DNA of 64,000 nt from Amphiura filiformis (taxonomy: Eukaryota > Echinodermata > Ophiuroidea > Amphilepidida > Amphiuridae): the NCBI RefSeq assembly GCF_039555335.1, contig NC_092629.1:31766203-31830202 (forward strand), written 5' to 3'. This document shows positions 1 to 13,800 of this stretch, piece after piece (position 1 is the stretch's first letter; every line of letters begins with the position of its first letter). The position numbers were made by a program, and so were the translations under genes. The notes beneath the pieces were generated by a model. It made no database searches. It worked only from the letters and a program-made list of their open reading frames with translations, and was not told the DNA's origin.

Positions 1-1848
1 TTAGTCGGACCTAAAATGTGTATGTAGGCCTAGTCATTTTCAGAAATGTTATGCAAAATTTTGTTCTAGTTAAGATGATATCAAATATATATTTCAAAGT
101 TGGACGTAACTCGACTTATGGCCAAAACGAGTATTTAGCACGTAAAGTCCATGGAAAGCTTTTTTGTGGTATGTAGCCTTTATCTCGTTCAGCAGACAAA
201 AACGACAACCAACGGGCATTTAAATTTGAGCTATCTGCAGTTGATAGCAAAATCGCACGAATCCGAGAAACACCAAAATGACATAAAACAGATAGAGAAA
301 TGTAAAAGCTTTATTTCAAAGTTTGTTTCAGCGTCATACGGTATTCGGTTCTTGAGATATTTCAATTTTAATATTCCCCATGTAAATCAATGCAGGAGCT
401 CTAAAGACACCGGCACCAGAATCGAGCAAATTACGGCATGTCTCGCCACATTTTCTTTTAGTATAAAAATCGGCACTAGGCCGACTGCAAAGCTATAAAG
501 AAATGTTAAAATGACGAAGCTGACCAAAATTGCTATCTTCAGAAGATAGCAGCAAAAAAATTAAAAATAATGATATTAAAAAAGAAGAAAAAACATCGCC
601 TAGCACGCGTTGTAGATGATGATTCAGTACGGCGCGAAATGGCAAAACTGCATTGAACGGGGTTTCGCGCTCAGAGAAAAATCGGCATTAGGCCGACTGC
701 AGAGCTATAAAAATATGTAAAAATGACGAAGCTGACCAAAATTTAAAACGGCACTTATAAAGCAGACATGATCATCTGCCTATTTCTCTATTTTTACCTC
801 CCCTCCCCCTTTTTTTTTTTTTTAAATAGCGCGGCATAGGGCCTAGGCCGAATGCCGATTTAGGATTTTTCGCTATCTACTGAAGATAGCATTCAATCTC
901 ATCCCGATTCATTGCATCTTTCTACTCTAGAAGTAATGTTTTACATTATTTTCTCTAAATTTTACTTCGTCATGTAGCGGCGAGTTTTTTCTTTCTAATA
1001 CATCAGTCCAGATTAGAAAGTTTCAAGCGATATTACAAGCTCATCACTTTCCGCATCTGCCTGTTTCTCTATTTTTACCTTCCCCCCTTCTTTTTTTTAA
1101 TGCGCGGCATATAGGCCGAATGCCGATTTGGTTTTTTTCGCGCAGAGTAACCGTGCGCGTTTTAGGATTTTTTTCGCTATATCTACTGAAGATAGGCCTA
1201 GCATTTAGAATCTCATATAGTCCCAAATTAACGCCTACAGTCCCAAATTAAACCAAAACAAAATGTCGCAACATTTGAAATTTTAATTTGATTCTCAGTA
1301 GATATAGCACCTGTAGGCCTAATTCGATTCGAAAATATATATCTCGCGCAGGGGACAATGAAAACATAGGCCTGCATTTTATTTCAGCTATATACTATTC
1401 AGTAGGTAAAACAAAAAGACCACATGAAATTAAAATTATAATTTAACCCAAACAAAATGTAGCAACATTTGAAATTTTAATTTGATCTTCAGAAGATAGC
1501 ACACCAGTAACATGACTCTATAAAATATCGCTTAAGGGTAGGCCCTACATACCTCTAAATCGGCATGTGAAGCGGTTTCCGGTAAAAGACTTGTTTATAA
1601 CGCCTATAGTCCCAAACTTTGCATAAAAATTCTAGAAATCGGTACAATATTAACAATTTTAGTTTGAAAATCGTGTTTTACTAGAACTTGTGAATGTAAT
1701 CTCTACAAATTTGAAATGAAAATGCGAAAAGCAGAGTGATATTTACGATTATGTGCGCATGAACAAATGAGGTCAGAACGCGGTTAGCAGTCGGATGTAA
1801 ACACGGGATGGAAAATGTGGCCTTTTTATATCACTAATTTTCTCAAAA
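1..1848. repeat. Satellite reference unit with internal duplications
   Basis: The unit contains three pairs of diverged internal repeats. Pair A is 469-531 and 681-743 (both contain AGGCCGACTGCA and ATGACGAAGCTGACC). Pair B is 776-911 and 1058-1216 (polypyrimidine tract, GCCGAATGCCGATTT, then a GCTAT...GATAG palindrome); its second member carries about 40 extra bases with CGCGCAGAGTAACCGTGCGCG. Pair C is 1254-1317 and 1447-1508 (AACATTTGAAATTTTAATTTG). The present unit therefore grew from shorter ancestral modules before it was amplified at 1.85 kb. Confidence 0.85.
532..550. repeat. Perfect 19-bp palindrome, recurrent satellite motif
   Basis: GCTATCTTCAGAAGATAGC has 9-bp arms around a central A, and one more T/A pair flanks it. 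Degenerate versions occur in the same unit at 230-248, 872-890, 1176-1197, 1296-1309 and 1484-1500, so about six sites per unit and roughly 80 in the array. This suggests a protein-binding or hairpin-forming motif. No known binding protein is identified. Confidence 0.75.
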
Positions 1849-4800
1849 TTAGTCGGACCTAAAATGTGTATGTAGGCCTAGTCATTTTCAGAAATGTTAT
1901 GCAAAATTTTGTTCTAGTTAAGATGATATCAAATATATATTTCAAAGTTGGACGTAACTCGACTTATGGCCAAAACGAGTATTTAGCACGTAAAGTCCAT
2001 GGAAAGCTTTTTTGTGGTATGTAGCCTTTATCTCGTTCAGCAGACAAAAACGACAACCAACGGGCATTTAAATTTGAGCTATCTGCAGTTGATAGCAAAA
2101 TCGCACGAATCCGAGAAACACCAAAATGACATAAAACAGATAGAGAAATGTAAAAGCTTTATTTCAAAGTTTGTTTCAGCGTCATACGGTATTCGGTTCT
2201 TGAGATATTTCAATTTTAATATTCCCCATGTAAATCAATGCAGGAGCTCTAAAGACACCGGCACCAGAATCGAGCAAATTACGGCATGTCTCGCCACATT
2301 TTCTTTTAGTATAAAAATCGGCACTAGGCCGACTGCAAAGCTATAAAGAAATGTTAAAATGACGAAGCTGACCAAAATTGCTATCTTCAGAAGATAGCAG
2401 CAAAAAAATTAAAAATAATGATATTAAAAAAAGAAGAAAAAAACATCGCCTAGCACGCGTTGTAGATGATGATTCAGTACGGCGCGAAATGGCAAAACTG
2501 CATTGAACGGGGTTTCGCGCTCAGAGAAAAATCGGCATTAGGCCGACTGCAGAGCTATAAAAATATGTAAAAATGACGAAGCTGACCAAAATTTAAAACG
2601 GCACTTATAAAGCAGACATGATCATCTGCCTATTTCTCTATTTTTACCTCCCTCCCCCTTTTTTTAAATTTGAAATAGCGCGGCATAGGGCCTAGGCCGA
2701 ATGCCGATTTAGGATTTTTCGCTATCTACTGAAGATAGCATTCAATCTCATCCCGATTCTTTGCATCTTTCTACTCTAGAAGTAATGTTTTACATTATTT
2801 TCTCTAAATTTTACTTCGTCATGTAGCGGCGAGTTTTTTCTTTCTAATACATCAGTCCAGATTAGAAAGTTTCAAGCGATATTACAAGCTCATCACTTTC
2901 CGCATCTGCCTGTTTCTCTATTTTTACCTTCCCCCCCTTCTTTTTTTTAATGCGCGGCATATAGGCCGAATGCCGATTTGGTTTTTTTCGCGCAGAGTAA
3001 CCGTGCGCGTTTTAGGATTTTTTTCGCTATATCTACTGAAGATAGGCCTAGCATTTAGAATCTCATATAGTCCCAAATTAACGCCTACAGTCCCAAATTA
3101 AACCAAAACAAAATGTCGCAACATTTGAAATTTTAATTTGATTCTCAGTAGATATAGCACCTGTAGGCCTAATTCGATTCGAAAATATATATCTCGCGCA
3201 GGGGACAATGAAAACATAGGCCTGCATTTTATTTCAGCTATATACTATTCAGTAGGTAAAACAAAAAGACCACATGAAATTAAAATTATAATTTAACCCA
3301 AACAAAATGTAGCAACATTTGAAATTTTAATTTGATCTTCAGAAGATAGCACACCAGTAACATGACTCTATAAAATATCGCTTAAGGGTAGGCCCTACAT
3401 ACCTCTAAATCGGCATGTGAAGCGGTTTCCGGTAAAAGACTTGTTTATAACGCCTATAGTCCCAAACTTTGCAAAAAAATTCTAGAAATCGGTACAATAT
3501 TAACAATTTTAGTTTGAAAATCGTGTTTTACTAGAACTTGTGAATGTAATCTCTACAAATTTGAAATGAAAATGCGAAAAGCAGAGTGATATTTACGATT
3601 ATGTGCGCATGAACAAATGAGGTCAGAACGCGGTTAGCAGTCGGATGTAAACACGGGATGGAAAATGTGGCCTTTTATATCACTAATTTTCTCAAAATTA
3701 GTCGGACCTAAAATGTGTATGTAGGCCTAGTCATTTTCAGAAATGTTATGCAAAATTTTGTTCTAGTTAAGATGATATCAAATATATATTTCAAAGTTGG
3801 ACGTAACTCGACTTATGGCCAAAACGAGTATTTAGCACGTAAAGTCCATGGAAAGCTTTTTTGTGGTATGTAGCCTTTATCTCGTTCAGCAGACAAAAAC
3901 GACAACCAACGGGCATTTAAATTTGAGCTATCTGCAGTTGATAGCAAAATCGCACGAATCCGAGAAACACCAAAATGACATAAAACAGATAGAGAAATGT
4001 AAAAGCTTTATTTCAAAGTTTGTTTCAGCGTCATACGGTATTCGGTTCTTGAGATATTTCAATTTTAATATTCCCCATGTAAATCAATGCAGGAGCTCTA
4101 AAGACACCGGCACCAGAATCGAGCAAATTACGGCATGTCTCGCCACATTTTCTTTTAGTATAAAAATCGGCACTAGGCCGACTGCAAAGCTATAAAGAAA
4201 TGTTAAAATGACGAAGCTGACCAAAATTGCTATCTTCAGAAGATAGCAGCAAAAAAATTAAAAATAATGATATTAAAAAGAAGAAAAAACATCGCCTAGC
4301 ACGCGTTGTAGATGATGATTCAGTACGGCGCGAAATGGCAAAACTGCATTGAACGGGGTTTCGCGCTCAGAGAAAAATCGGCATTAGGCCGACTGCAGAG
4401 CTATAAAAATATGTAAAAATGACGAAGCTGACCAAAATTTAAAACGGCACTTATAAAGCAGACATGATCATCTGCCTATTTCTCTATTTTTACCTCCCTC
4501 CCCCTTTTTTTTAATTTTAAATAGCGCGGCATATAGGGCCTAGGCCGAATGCCGATTTAGGATTTTTCGCTATCTACTGAAGATAGCATTCAATCTCATC
4601 CCGATTCATTGCATCTTTCTACTCTAGAAGTAATGTTTTACATTATTTTCTCTAAATTTTACTTCGTCATGTAGCGGCGAGTTTTTCTTTCTAATACATC
4701 AGTCCAGATTAGAAAGTTTCAAGCGATATTACAGGCTCATCACTTTCCGCATCTGCCTGTTTCTCTATTTTTACCTCTTCCCCCCTCCTTCTTTTTTTAA

Positions 4801-7800
4801 TGCGCGGCATATAGGCCGAATGCCGATTTGGTTTTTTTCGCGCAGAGTAACCGTGCGCGGTTTAGGATTTTTTTCGCTATATCTACTGAAGATAGGCCTA
4901 GCATTTAGAATCTCATATAGTCCCAAATTAACACCTACAGTCCCAAATTAAAAAAAAAAACAAAATGTCGCAACATTTGAAATTTTAATTTGATTCTCAG
5001 TAGATATAGCACCTGTAGGCCTAATTCGATTCGAAAATATATATCTCGCGCAGGGGACAATGAAAACATAGGCCTGCATTTTATTTCAGCTATATACTAT
5101 TCAGTAGTAAAACAAAAAGACCACGTGAAATTAAAATTATAATTTAACCCAAACAAAATGTAGCAACATTTGAAATTTTAATTTGATCTTCAGAAGATAG
5201 CACACCAGTAACATGACTCTATAAAATATCGCTTAAGGGTAGGCCCTACATACCTCTAAATCGGCATGTGAAGCGGTTTCCGGTAAAAGACTTGTTTATA
5301 ACGCCTATAGTCCCAAACTTTGCATAAAAATTCTAGAAATCGGTACAATATTAACAATTTTAGTTTGAAAATCGTGTTTTACTAGAACTTGTGAATGTAA
5401 TCTCTACAAATTTGAAATGAAAATGCGAAAAGCAGAGTGATATTTACGATTATGGGCGCATGAACAAATGAGGTCAGAACGCGGTTAGCAGTCGGATGTA
5501 AACACGGGATGGAAAATGTGGCCTTTTTATATCACTAATTTTCTCAAAATTAGTCGGACCTAAAATGTGTATGTAGGCCTAGTCATTTTCAGAAATGTTA
5601 TGCAAAATTTTGTTCTAGTTAAGATGATATCAAATATATATTTCAAAGTTGGACGTAACTCGACTTATGGCCAAAACGAGTATTTAGCACGTAAAGTCCA
5701 TGGAAAGCTTTTTTGTGGTATGTAGCCTTTATCTCGTTCAGCAGACAAAAACGACAACCAACGGGCATTTAAATTTGAGCTATCTGCAGTTGATAGCAAA
5801 ATCGCACGAATCCGAGAAACACCAAAATGACATAAAACAGATAGAGAAATGTAAAAGCTTTATTTCAAAGTTTGTTTCAGCGTCATACGGTATTCGGTTC
5901 TTGAGATATTTCAATTTTAATATTCCCCATGTAAATCAATGCAGGAGCTCTAAAGACACCGGCACCAGAATCGAGCAAATTACGGCATGTCTCGCCACAT
6001 TTTCTTTTAGTATAAAAATCGGCACTAGGCCGACTGCAAAGCTATAAAGAAATGTTAAAATGACGAAGCTGACCAAAATTGCTATCTTCAGAAGATAGCA
6101 GCAAAAAATTAAAAATAATGATATTAAAAAAAGAAGAAAAAAACATCGCCTAGCACGCGTTGTAGATGATGATTCAGTACGGCGCGAAATGGCAAAACTG
6201 CATTGAACGGGGTTTCGCGCTCAGAGAAAAATCGGCATTAGGCCGACTGCAGAGCTATAAAAATATGTAAAAATGACGAAGCTGACCAAAATTTAAAACG
6301 GCACTTATAAAGCAGACATGATCATCTGCCTATTTCTCTTTTTACCTCCCTCCCCTTTTTTTAAATTTTAAATAGCGCGGCATAGGGCCTAGGCCGAATG
6401 CCGATTTAGGATTTTTCGCTATCTACTGAAGATAGCATTCAATCTCATCCCGATTCATTGCATCTTTCTACTCTAGAAGTAATGTTTTACATTATTTTCT
6501 CTAAATTTTACTTCGTCATGTAGCGGCGAGTTTTTCTTTCTAATACATCAGTCCAGATTAGAAAGTTTCAAGCGATATTACAGGCTCATCACTTTCCGCA
6601 TCTGCCTGTTTCTCTATTTTTACCTCACCCCCCTTCTTTTTTTTTAATGCGCGGCATATAGGCCGAATGCCGACTTGGGTTTTTTCGCGCAGAGTAACCG
6701 TGCGCGTTTTAGGATTTTTTTTTCGCTATATCTACTGAAGATAGGCCTAGCATTTAGAATCTCATATAGTCCCAAATTAACGCCTACAGTCCCAAATTAA
6801 ACCAAAACAAAATGTCGCAACATTTGAAATTTTAATTTGATTCTCAGTAGATATAGCACCTGTAGGCCTAATTCGATTCGAAAATATATATCTCGCGCAG
6901 GGGACAATGAAAACATAGGCCTGCATTTTATTTCAGCTATATACTATTCAGTAGGTAAAACAAAAAGACCACATGAAATTAAAATTATAATTTAACCCAA
7001 ACAAAATGTAGCAACATTTGAAATTTTAATTTGATCTTCAGAAGATAGCACACCAGTAACATGACTCTATAAAATATCGCTTAAGGGTAGGCCCTACATA
7101 CCTCTAAATCGGCATGTGAAGCGGTTTCCGGTAAAAGACTTGTTTATAACGCCTATAGTCCCAAACTTTGCATAAAAATTCTAGAAATCGGTACAATATT
7201 AACAATTTTAGTTTGAAAATCGTGTTTTACTAGAACTTGTGAATGTAATCTCTACAAATTTGAAATGAAAATGCGAAAAGCAGAGTGATATTTACGATTA
7301 TGTGCGCATGAACAAATGAGGTCAGAACGCGGTTAGCAGTCGGATGTAAACACGGGATGGAAAATGTGGCCTTTTTATATCACTAATTTTCTCAAAATTA
7401 GTCGGACCTAAAATGTGTATGTAGGCCTAGTCATTTTCAGAAATGTTATGCAAAATTTTGTTCTAGTTAAGATGATATCAAATATATATTTCAAAGTTGG
7501 ACGTAACTCGACTTATGGCCAAAACGAGTATTTAGCACGTAAAGTCCATGGAAAGCTTTTTTGTGGTATGTAGCCTTTATCTCGTTCAGCAGACAAAAAC
7601 GACAACCAACGGGCATTTAAATTTGAGCTATCTGCAGTTGATAGCAAAATCGCACGAATCCGAGAAACACCAAAATGACATAAAACAGATAGAGAAATGT
7701 AAAAGCTTTATTTCAAAGTTTGTTTCAGCGTCATACGGTATTCGGTTCTTGAGATATTTCAATTTTAATATTCCCCATGTAAATCAATGCAGGAGCTCTA

Positions 7801-10800
7801 AAGACACCGGCACCAGAATCGAGCAAATTACGGCATGTCTCGCCACATTTTCTTTTAGTATAAAAATCGGCACTAGGCCGACTGCAAAGCTATAAAGAAA
7901 TGTTAAAATGACGAAGCTGACCAAAATTGCTATCTTCAGAAGATAGCAGCAAAAAAATTAAAAATAATGATATTAAAAAAAGAAGAAAAAAACATCGCCT
8001 AGCACGCGTTGTAGATGATGATTCAGTACGGCGCGAAATGGCAAAACTGCATTGAACGGGGTTTCGCGCTCAGAGAAAAATCGGCATTAGGCCGACTGCA
8101 GAGCTATAAAAATATGTAAAAAGGACGAAGCTGACCAAAATTTAAAACGGCACTTATAAAGCAGACATGATCATCTGCCTATTTCTCTATTTTTACCTCC
8201 CCTCCCCCTTTTTTTTAAATTTTAAATAGCGCGGCATATAGGGCCTAGGCCGAATGCCGATTTAGGATTTTTCGCTATCTACTGAAGATAGCATTCAATC
8301 TCATCCCGATTCATTGCATCTTTCTACTCTAGAAGTAATGTTTTACATTATTTTCTCTAAATTTTACTTCGTCATGTAGCGGCGAGTTTTTTCTTTCTAA
8401 TACATCAGTCCAGATTAGAAAGTTTCAAGCGATATTACAGGCTCATCACTTTCCGCATCTGCCTGTTTCTCTATTTTACCCTTCCCCCTTCTTTTTTTTA
8501 ATGCGCGGCATATAGGCCGAATGCCGATTTGGTTTTTTTCGCGCAGAGTAACCGTGCGCGTTTTAGGATTTTTTTCGCTATATCTACTGAAGATAGGCCT
8601 AGCATTTAGAATCTCATATAGTCCCAAATTAACGCCTACAGTCCCAAATTAAACCAAAACAAAATGTCGCAACATTTGAAATTTTAATTTGATTCTCAGT
8701 AGATATAGCACCTGTAGGCCTAATTCGATTCGAAAATATATATCTCGCGCAGGGGACAATGAAAACATAGGCCTGCATTTTATTTCAGCTATATACTATT
8801 CAGTAGGTAAAACAAAAAGACCACATGAAATTAAAATTATAATTTAACCCAAACAAAATGTAGCAACATTTGAAATTTTAATTTGATCTTCAGAAGATAG
8901 CACACCAGTAACATGACTCTATAAAATATCGCTTAAGGGTAGGCCCTACATACCTCTAAATCGGCATGTGAAGCGGTTTCCGGTAAAAGACTTGTTTATA
9001 ACGCCTATAGTCCCAAACTTTGCATAAAAATTCTAGAAATCGGTACAATATTAACAATTTTAGTTTGAAAATCGTGTTTTACTAGAACTTGTGAATATAA
9101 TCTCTACAAATTTGAAATGAAAATGCGAAAAGTAGAGTGATATTTACGATTATGTGCGCATGAACAAATGAGGTCAGAACGCGGTTAGCAGTCGGATGTA
9201 AACACGGGATGGAAAATGTGGCCTTTTTATATCACTAATTTTCTCAAAATTAGTCGGACCTAAAATGTGTATGTAGGCCTAGTCATTTTCAGAAATGTTA
9301 TGCAAAATTTTGTTCTAGTTAAGATGATATCAAATATATATTTCAAAGTTGGACGTAACTCGACTTATGGCCAAAACGAGTATTTAGCACGTAAAGTCCA
9401 TGGAAAGCTTTTTTGTGGTATGTAGCCTTTATCTCGTTCAGCAGACAAAAACGACAACCAACGGGCATTTAAATTTGAGCTATCTGCAGTTGATAGCAAA
9501 ATCGCACGAATCCGAGAAACACCAAAATGACATAAAACAGATAGAGAAATGTAAAAGCTTTATTTCAAAGTTTGTTTCAGCGTCATACGGTATTCGGTTC
9601 TTGAGATATTTCAATTTTAATATTCCCCATGTAAATCAATGCAGGAGCTCTAAAGACACCGGCACCAGAATCGAGCAAATTACGGCATGTCTCGCCACAT
9701 TTTCTTTTAGTATAAAAATCGGCACTAGGCCGACTGCAAAGCTATAAAGAAATGTTAAAATGACGAAGCTGACCAAAATTGCTATCTTCAGAAGATAGCA
9801 GCAAAAAATTAAAAATAATGATATTAAAAAAGAAGAAAAAACATCGCCTAGCACGCGTTGTAGATGATGATTCAGTACGGCGCGAAATGGCAAAACTGCA
9901 TTGAACGGGGTTTCGCGCTCAGAGAAAAATCGGCATTAGGCCGACTGCAGAGCTATAAAAATATGTAAAAATGACGAAGCTGACCAAAATTTAAAACGGC
10001 ACTTATAAAGCAGACATGATCATCTGCCTATTTCTCTATTTTTACCTCCCTCCCCCTTTTTTTAAATTTTAAATAGCGCGGCATATAGGGCCTAGGCCGA
10101 ATGCCGATTTAGGATTTTTCGCTATCTACTGAAGATAGCATTCAATCTCATCCCGATTCATTGCATCTTTCTACTCTAGAAGTAATGTTTTACATTATTT
10201 TCTCTAAATTTTTACTTCGTCATGTAGCGGCGAGTTTTTTCTTTCTAATACATCAGTCCAGATTAGAAAGTTTCAAGCGATATTACAGGCTCATCACTTT
10301 CCGCATCTGCCTGTTTCTCTATTTTTACTCTTCCCCCTTCTTTTTTTTTAATGCGCGGCATATAGGCCGAATGCCGATTTGGTTTTTTTCGCGCAGAGTA
10401 ACCGTGCGCGGTTTTTTTTCCGCTATATCTACTGAAGATAGGCCTAGCATTTAGAATCTCATATAGTCCCAAATTAACGCCTACAGTCCCAAATTAAACC
10501 AAAACAAAATGTCGCAACATTTGAAATTTTAATTTGATTCTCAGTAGATATAGCACCTGTAGGCCTAATTCGATTCGAAAATATATATCTCGCGCAGGGG
10601 ACAATGAAAACATAGGCCTGCATTTTATTTCAGCTATATACTATTCAGTAGGTAAAACAAAAAGACCACATGAAATTAAAATTATAATTTAACCCAAACA
10701 AAATGTAGCAACATTTGAAATTTTAATTTGATCTTCAGAAGATAGCACACCAGTAACATGACTCTATAAAATATCGCTTAAGGGTAGGCCCTACATACCT

Positions 10801-13800
10801 CTAAATCGGCATGTGAAGCGGTTTCCGGTAAAAGACTTGTTTATAACGCCTATAGTCCCAAACTTTGCATAAAAATTCTAGAAATCGGTACAATATTAAC
10901 AATTTTAGTTTGAAAATCGTGTTTTACTAGAACTTGTGAATGTAATCTCTACAAATTTGAAATGAAAATGCGAAAAGCAGAGTGATATTTACGATTAGGC
11001 CTATGTGCGCATGAACAAATGAGGTCAGAACGCGGTTAGCAGTCGGATGTAAACACGGGATGGAAAATGTGGCCTTTTTATATCACTAATTTTCTCAAAA
11101 TTAGTCGGACCTAAAATGTGTATGTAGGCCTAGTCATTTTCAGAAATGTTATGCAAAATTTTGTTCTAGTTAAGATGATATCAAATATATATTTCAAAGT
11201 TGGACGTAACTCGACTTATGGCCAAAACGAGTATTTAGCACGTAAAGTCCATGGAAAGCTTTTTTGTGGTATGTAGCCTTTATCTCGTTCAGCAGACAAA
11301 AACGACAACCAACGGGCATTTAAATTTGAGCTATCTGCAGTTGATAGCAAAATCGCACGAATCCGAGAAACACCAAAATGACATAAAACAGATAGAGAAA
11401 TGTAAAAGCTTTATTTCAAAGTTTGTTTCAGCGTCATACGGTATTCGGTTCTTGAGATATTTCAATTTTAATATTCCCCATGTAAATCAATGCAGGAGCT
11501 CTAAAGACACCGGCACCAGAATCGAGCAAATTACGGCATGTCTCGCCACATTTTCTTTTAGTATAAAAATCGGCACTAGGCCGACTGCAAAGCTATAAAG
11601 AAATGTTAAAATGACGAAGCTGACCAAAATTGCTATCTTCAGAAGATAGCAGCAAAAAATTAAAAATAATGATATTAAAAAAAGAAGAAAAAAACATCGC
11701 CTAGCACGCGTTGTAGATGATGATTCAGTACGGCGCGAAATGGCAAAACTGCATTGAACGGGGTTTCGCGCTCAGAGAAAAATCGGCATTAGGCCGACTG
11801 CAGAGCTATAAAAATATGTAAAAATGACGAAGCTGACCAAAATTTAAAACGGCACTTATAAAGCAGACATGATCATCTGCCTATTTCTCTATTTTACCTC
11901 CCTCCCCTTTTTTAAATTTTAAATAGCGCGGCATATAGGGCCTAGGCCGAATGCCGATTTAGGATTTTTCGCTATCTACTGAAGATAGCATTCAATCTCA
12001 TCCCGATTCATTGCATCTTTCTACTCTAGAAGTAATGTTTTACATTATTTTCTCTAAATTTTTACTTCGTCATGTAGCGGCGAGTTTTTTCTTTCTAATA
12101 CATCAGTCCAGATTAGAAAGTTTCAAGCGATATTACAGGCTCATCACTTTCCGCATCTGCCTGTTTCTCTATTTTGACCTCTCCCCCCCTTCTTTTTTTT
12201 TAATGCGCGGCATATAGGCCGAATGCCGATTTGGTTTTTTTCGCGCAGAGTAACCGTGCGCGTTTTAGGATTTTTTTCGCTATATCTACTGAAGATAGGC
12301 CTAGCATTTAGAATCTCATATAGTCCCAAATTAACGCCTACAGTCCCAAATTAAACCAAAACAAAATGTCGCAACATTTGAAATTTTAATTTGATTCTCA
12401 GTAGATATAGCACCTGTAGGCCTAATTCGATTAAAAAATATATATCTCGCGCAGGGGACAATGAAAACATAGGCCTGCATTTTATTTCAGCTATATACTA
12501 TTCAGTAGGTAAAACAAAAGACCACATGAAATTAAAATTATAATTTAACCCAAACAAAATGTAGCAACATTTGAAATTTTAATTTGATCTTCAGAAGATA
12601 GCACACCAGTAACATGACTCTATAAAATATCGCTTAAGGGTAGGCCCTACATACCTCTAAATCGGCATGTGAAGCGGTTTCCGGTAAAAGACTTGTTTAT
12701 AACGCCTATAGTCCCAAACTTTGCATAAAAATTCTAGAAATCGGTACAATATTAACAATTTTAGTTTGAAAATCGTGTTTTACTAGAACTTGTGAATATA
12801 ATCTCTACAAATTTGAAATGAAAATGCGAAAAGTAGAGTGATATTTACGATTATGTGCGCATGAACAAATGAGGTCAGAACGCGGTTAGCAGTCGGATGT
12901 AAACACGGGATGGAAAATGTGGCCTTTTTATATCACTAATTTTCTCAAAATTAGTCGGACCTAAAATGTGTATGTAGGCCTAGTCATTTTCAGAAATGTT
13001 ATGCAAAATTTTGTTCTAGTTAAGATGATATCAAATATATATTTCAAAGTTGGACGTAACTCGACTTATGGCCAAAACGAGTATTTAGCACGTAAAGTCC
13101 ATGGAAAGCTTTTTTGTGGTATGTAGCCTTTATCTCGTTCAGCAGACAAAAACGACAACCAACGGGCATTTAAATTTGAGCTATCTGCAGTTGATAGCAA
13201 AATCGCACGAATCCGAGAAACACCAAAATGACATAAAACAGATAGAGAAATGTAAAAGCTTTATTTCAAAGTTTGTTTCAGCGTCATACGGTATTCGGTT
13301 CTTGAGATATTTCAATTTTAATATTCCCCATGTAAATCAATGCAGGAGCTCTAAAGACACCGGCACCAGAATCGAGCAAATTACGGCATGTCTCGCCACA
13401 TTTTCTTTTAGTATAAAAATCGGCACTAGGCCGACTGCAAAGCTATAAAGAAATGTTAAAATGACGAAGCTGACCAAAATTGCTATCTTCAGAAGATAGC
13501 AGCAAAAAAATTAAAAATAATGATATTAAAAAAAGAAGAAAAAAACATCGCCTAGCACGCGTTGTAGATGATGATTCAGTACGGCGCGAAATGGCAAAAC
13601 TGCATTGAACGGGGTTTCGCGCTCAGAGAAAAATCGGCATTAGGCCGACTGCAGAGCTATAAAAATATGTAAAAATGACGAAGCTGACCAAAATTTAAAA
13701 CGGCACTTATAAAGCAGACATGATCATCTGCCTATTTCTCTATTTTTACCTCCCTCCCCTTTTTTAAATTTTAAATAGCGCGGCATATAGGGCCTAGGCC

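Noticed and set aside
151..498. A 115-codon open frame identical in 12 satellite units, with a near copy at 24206
   Set aside because: Non-coding parts of the unit are just as conserved, the predicted protein resembles nothing, and copy 13 breaks the frame. Conservation is explained by array homogenisation.
10161..10454. Other short frames on both strands of satellite units
   Set aside because: They appear and vanish with one-base changes in homopolymer tracts, so they are chance frames.
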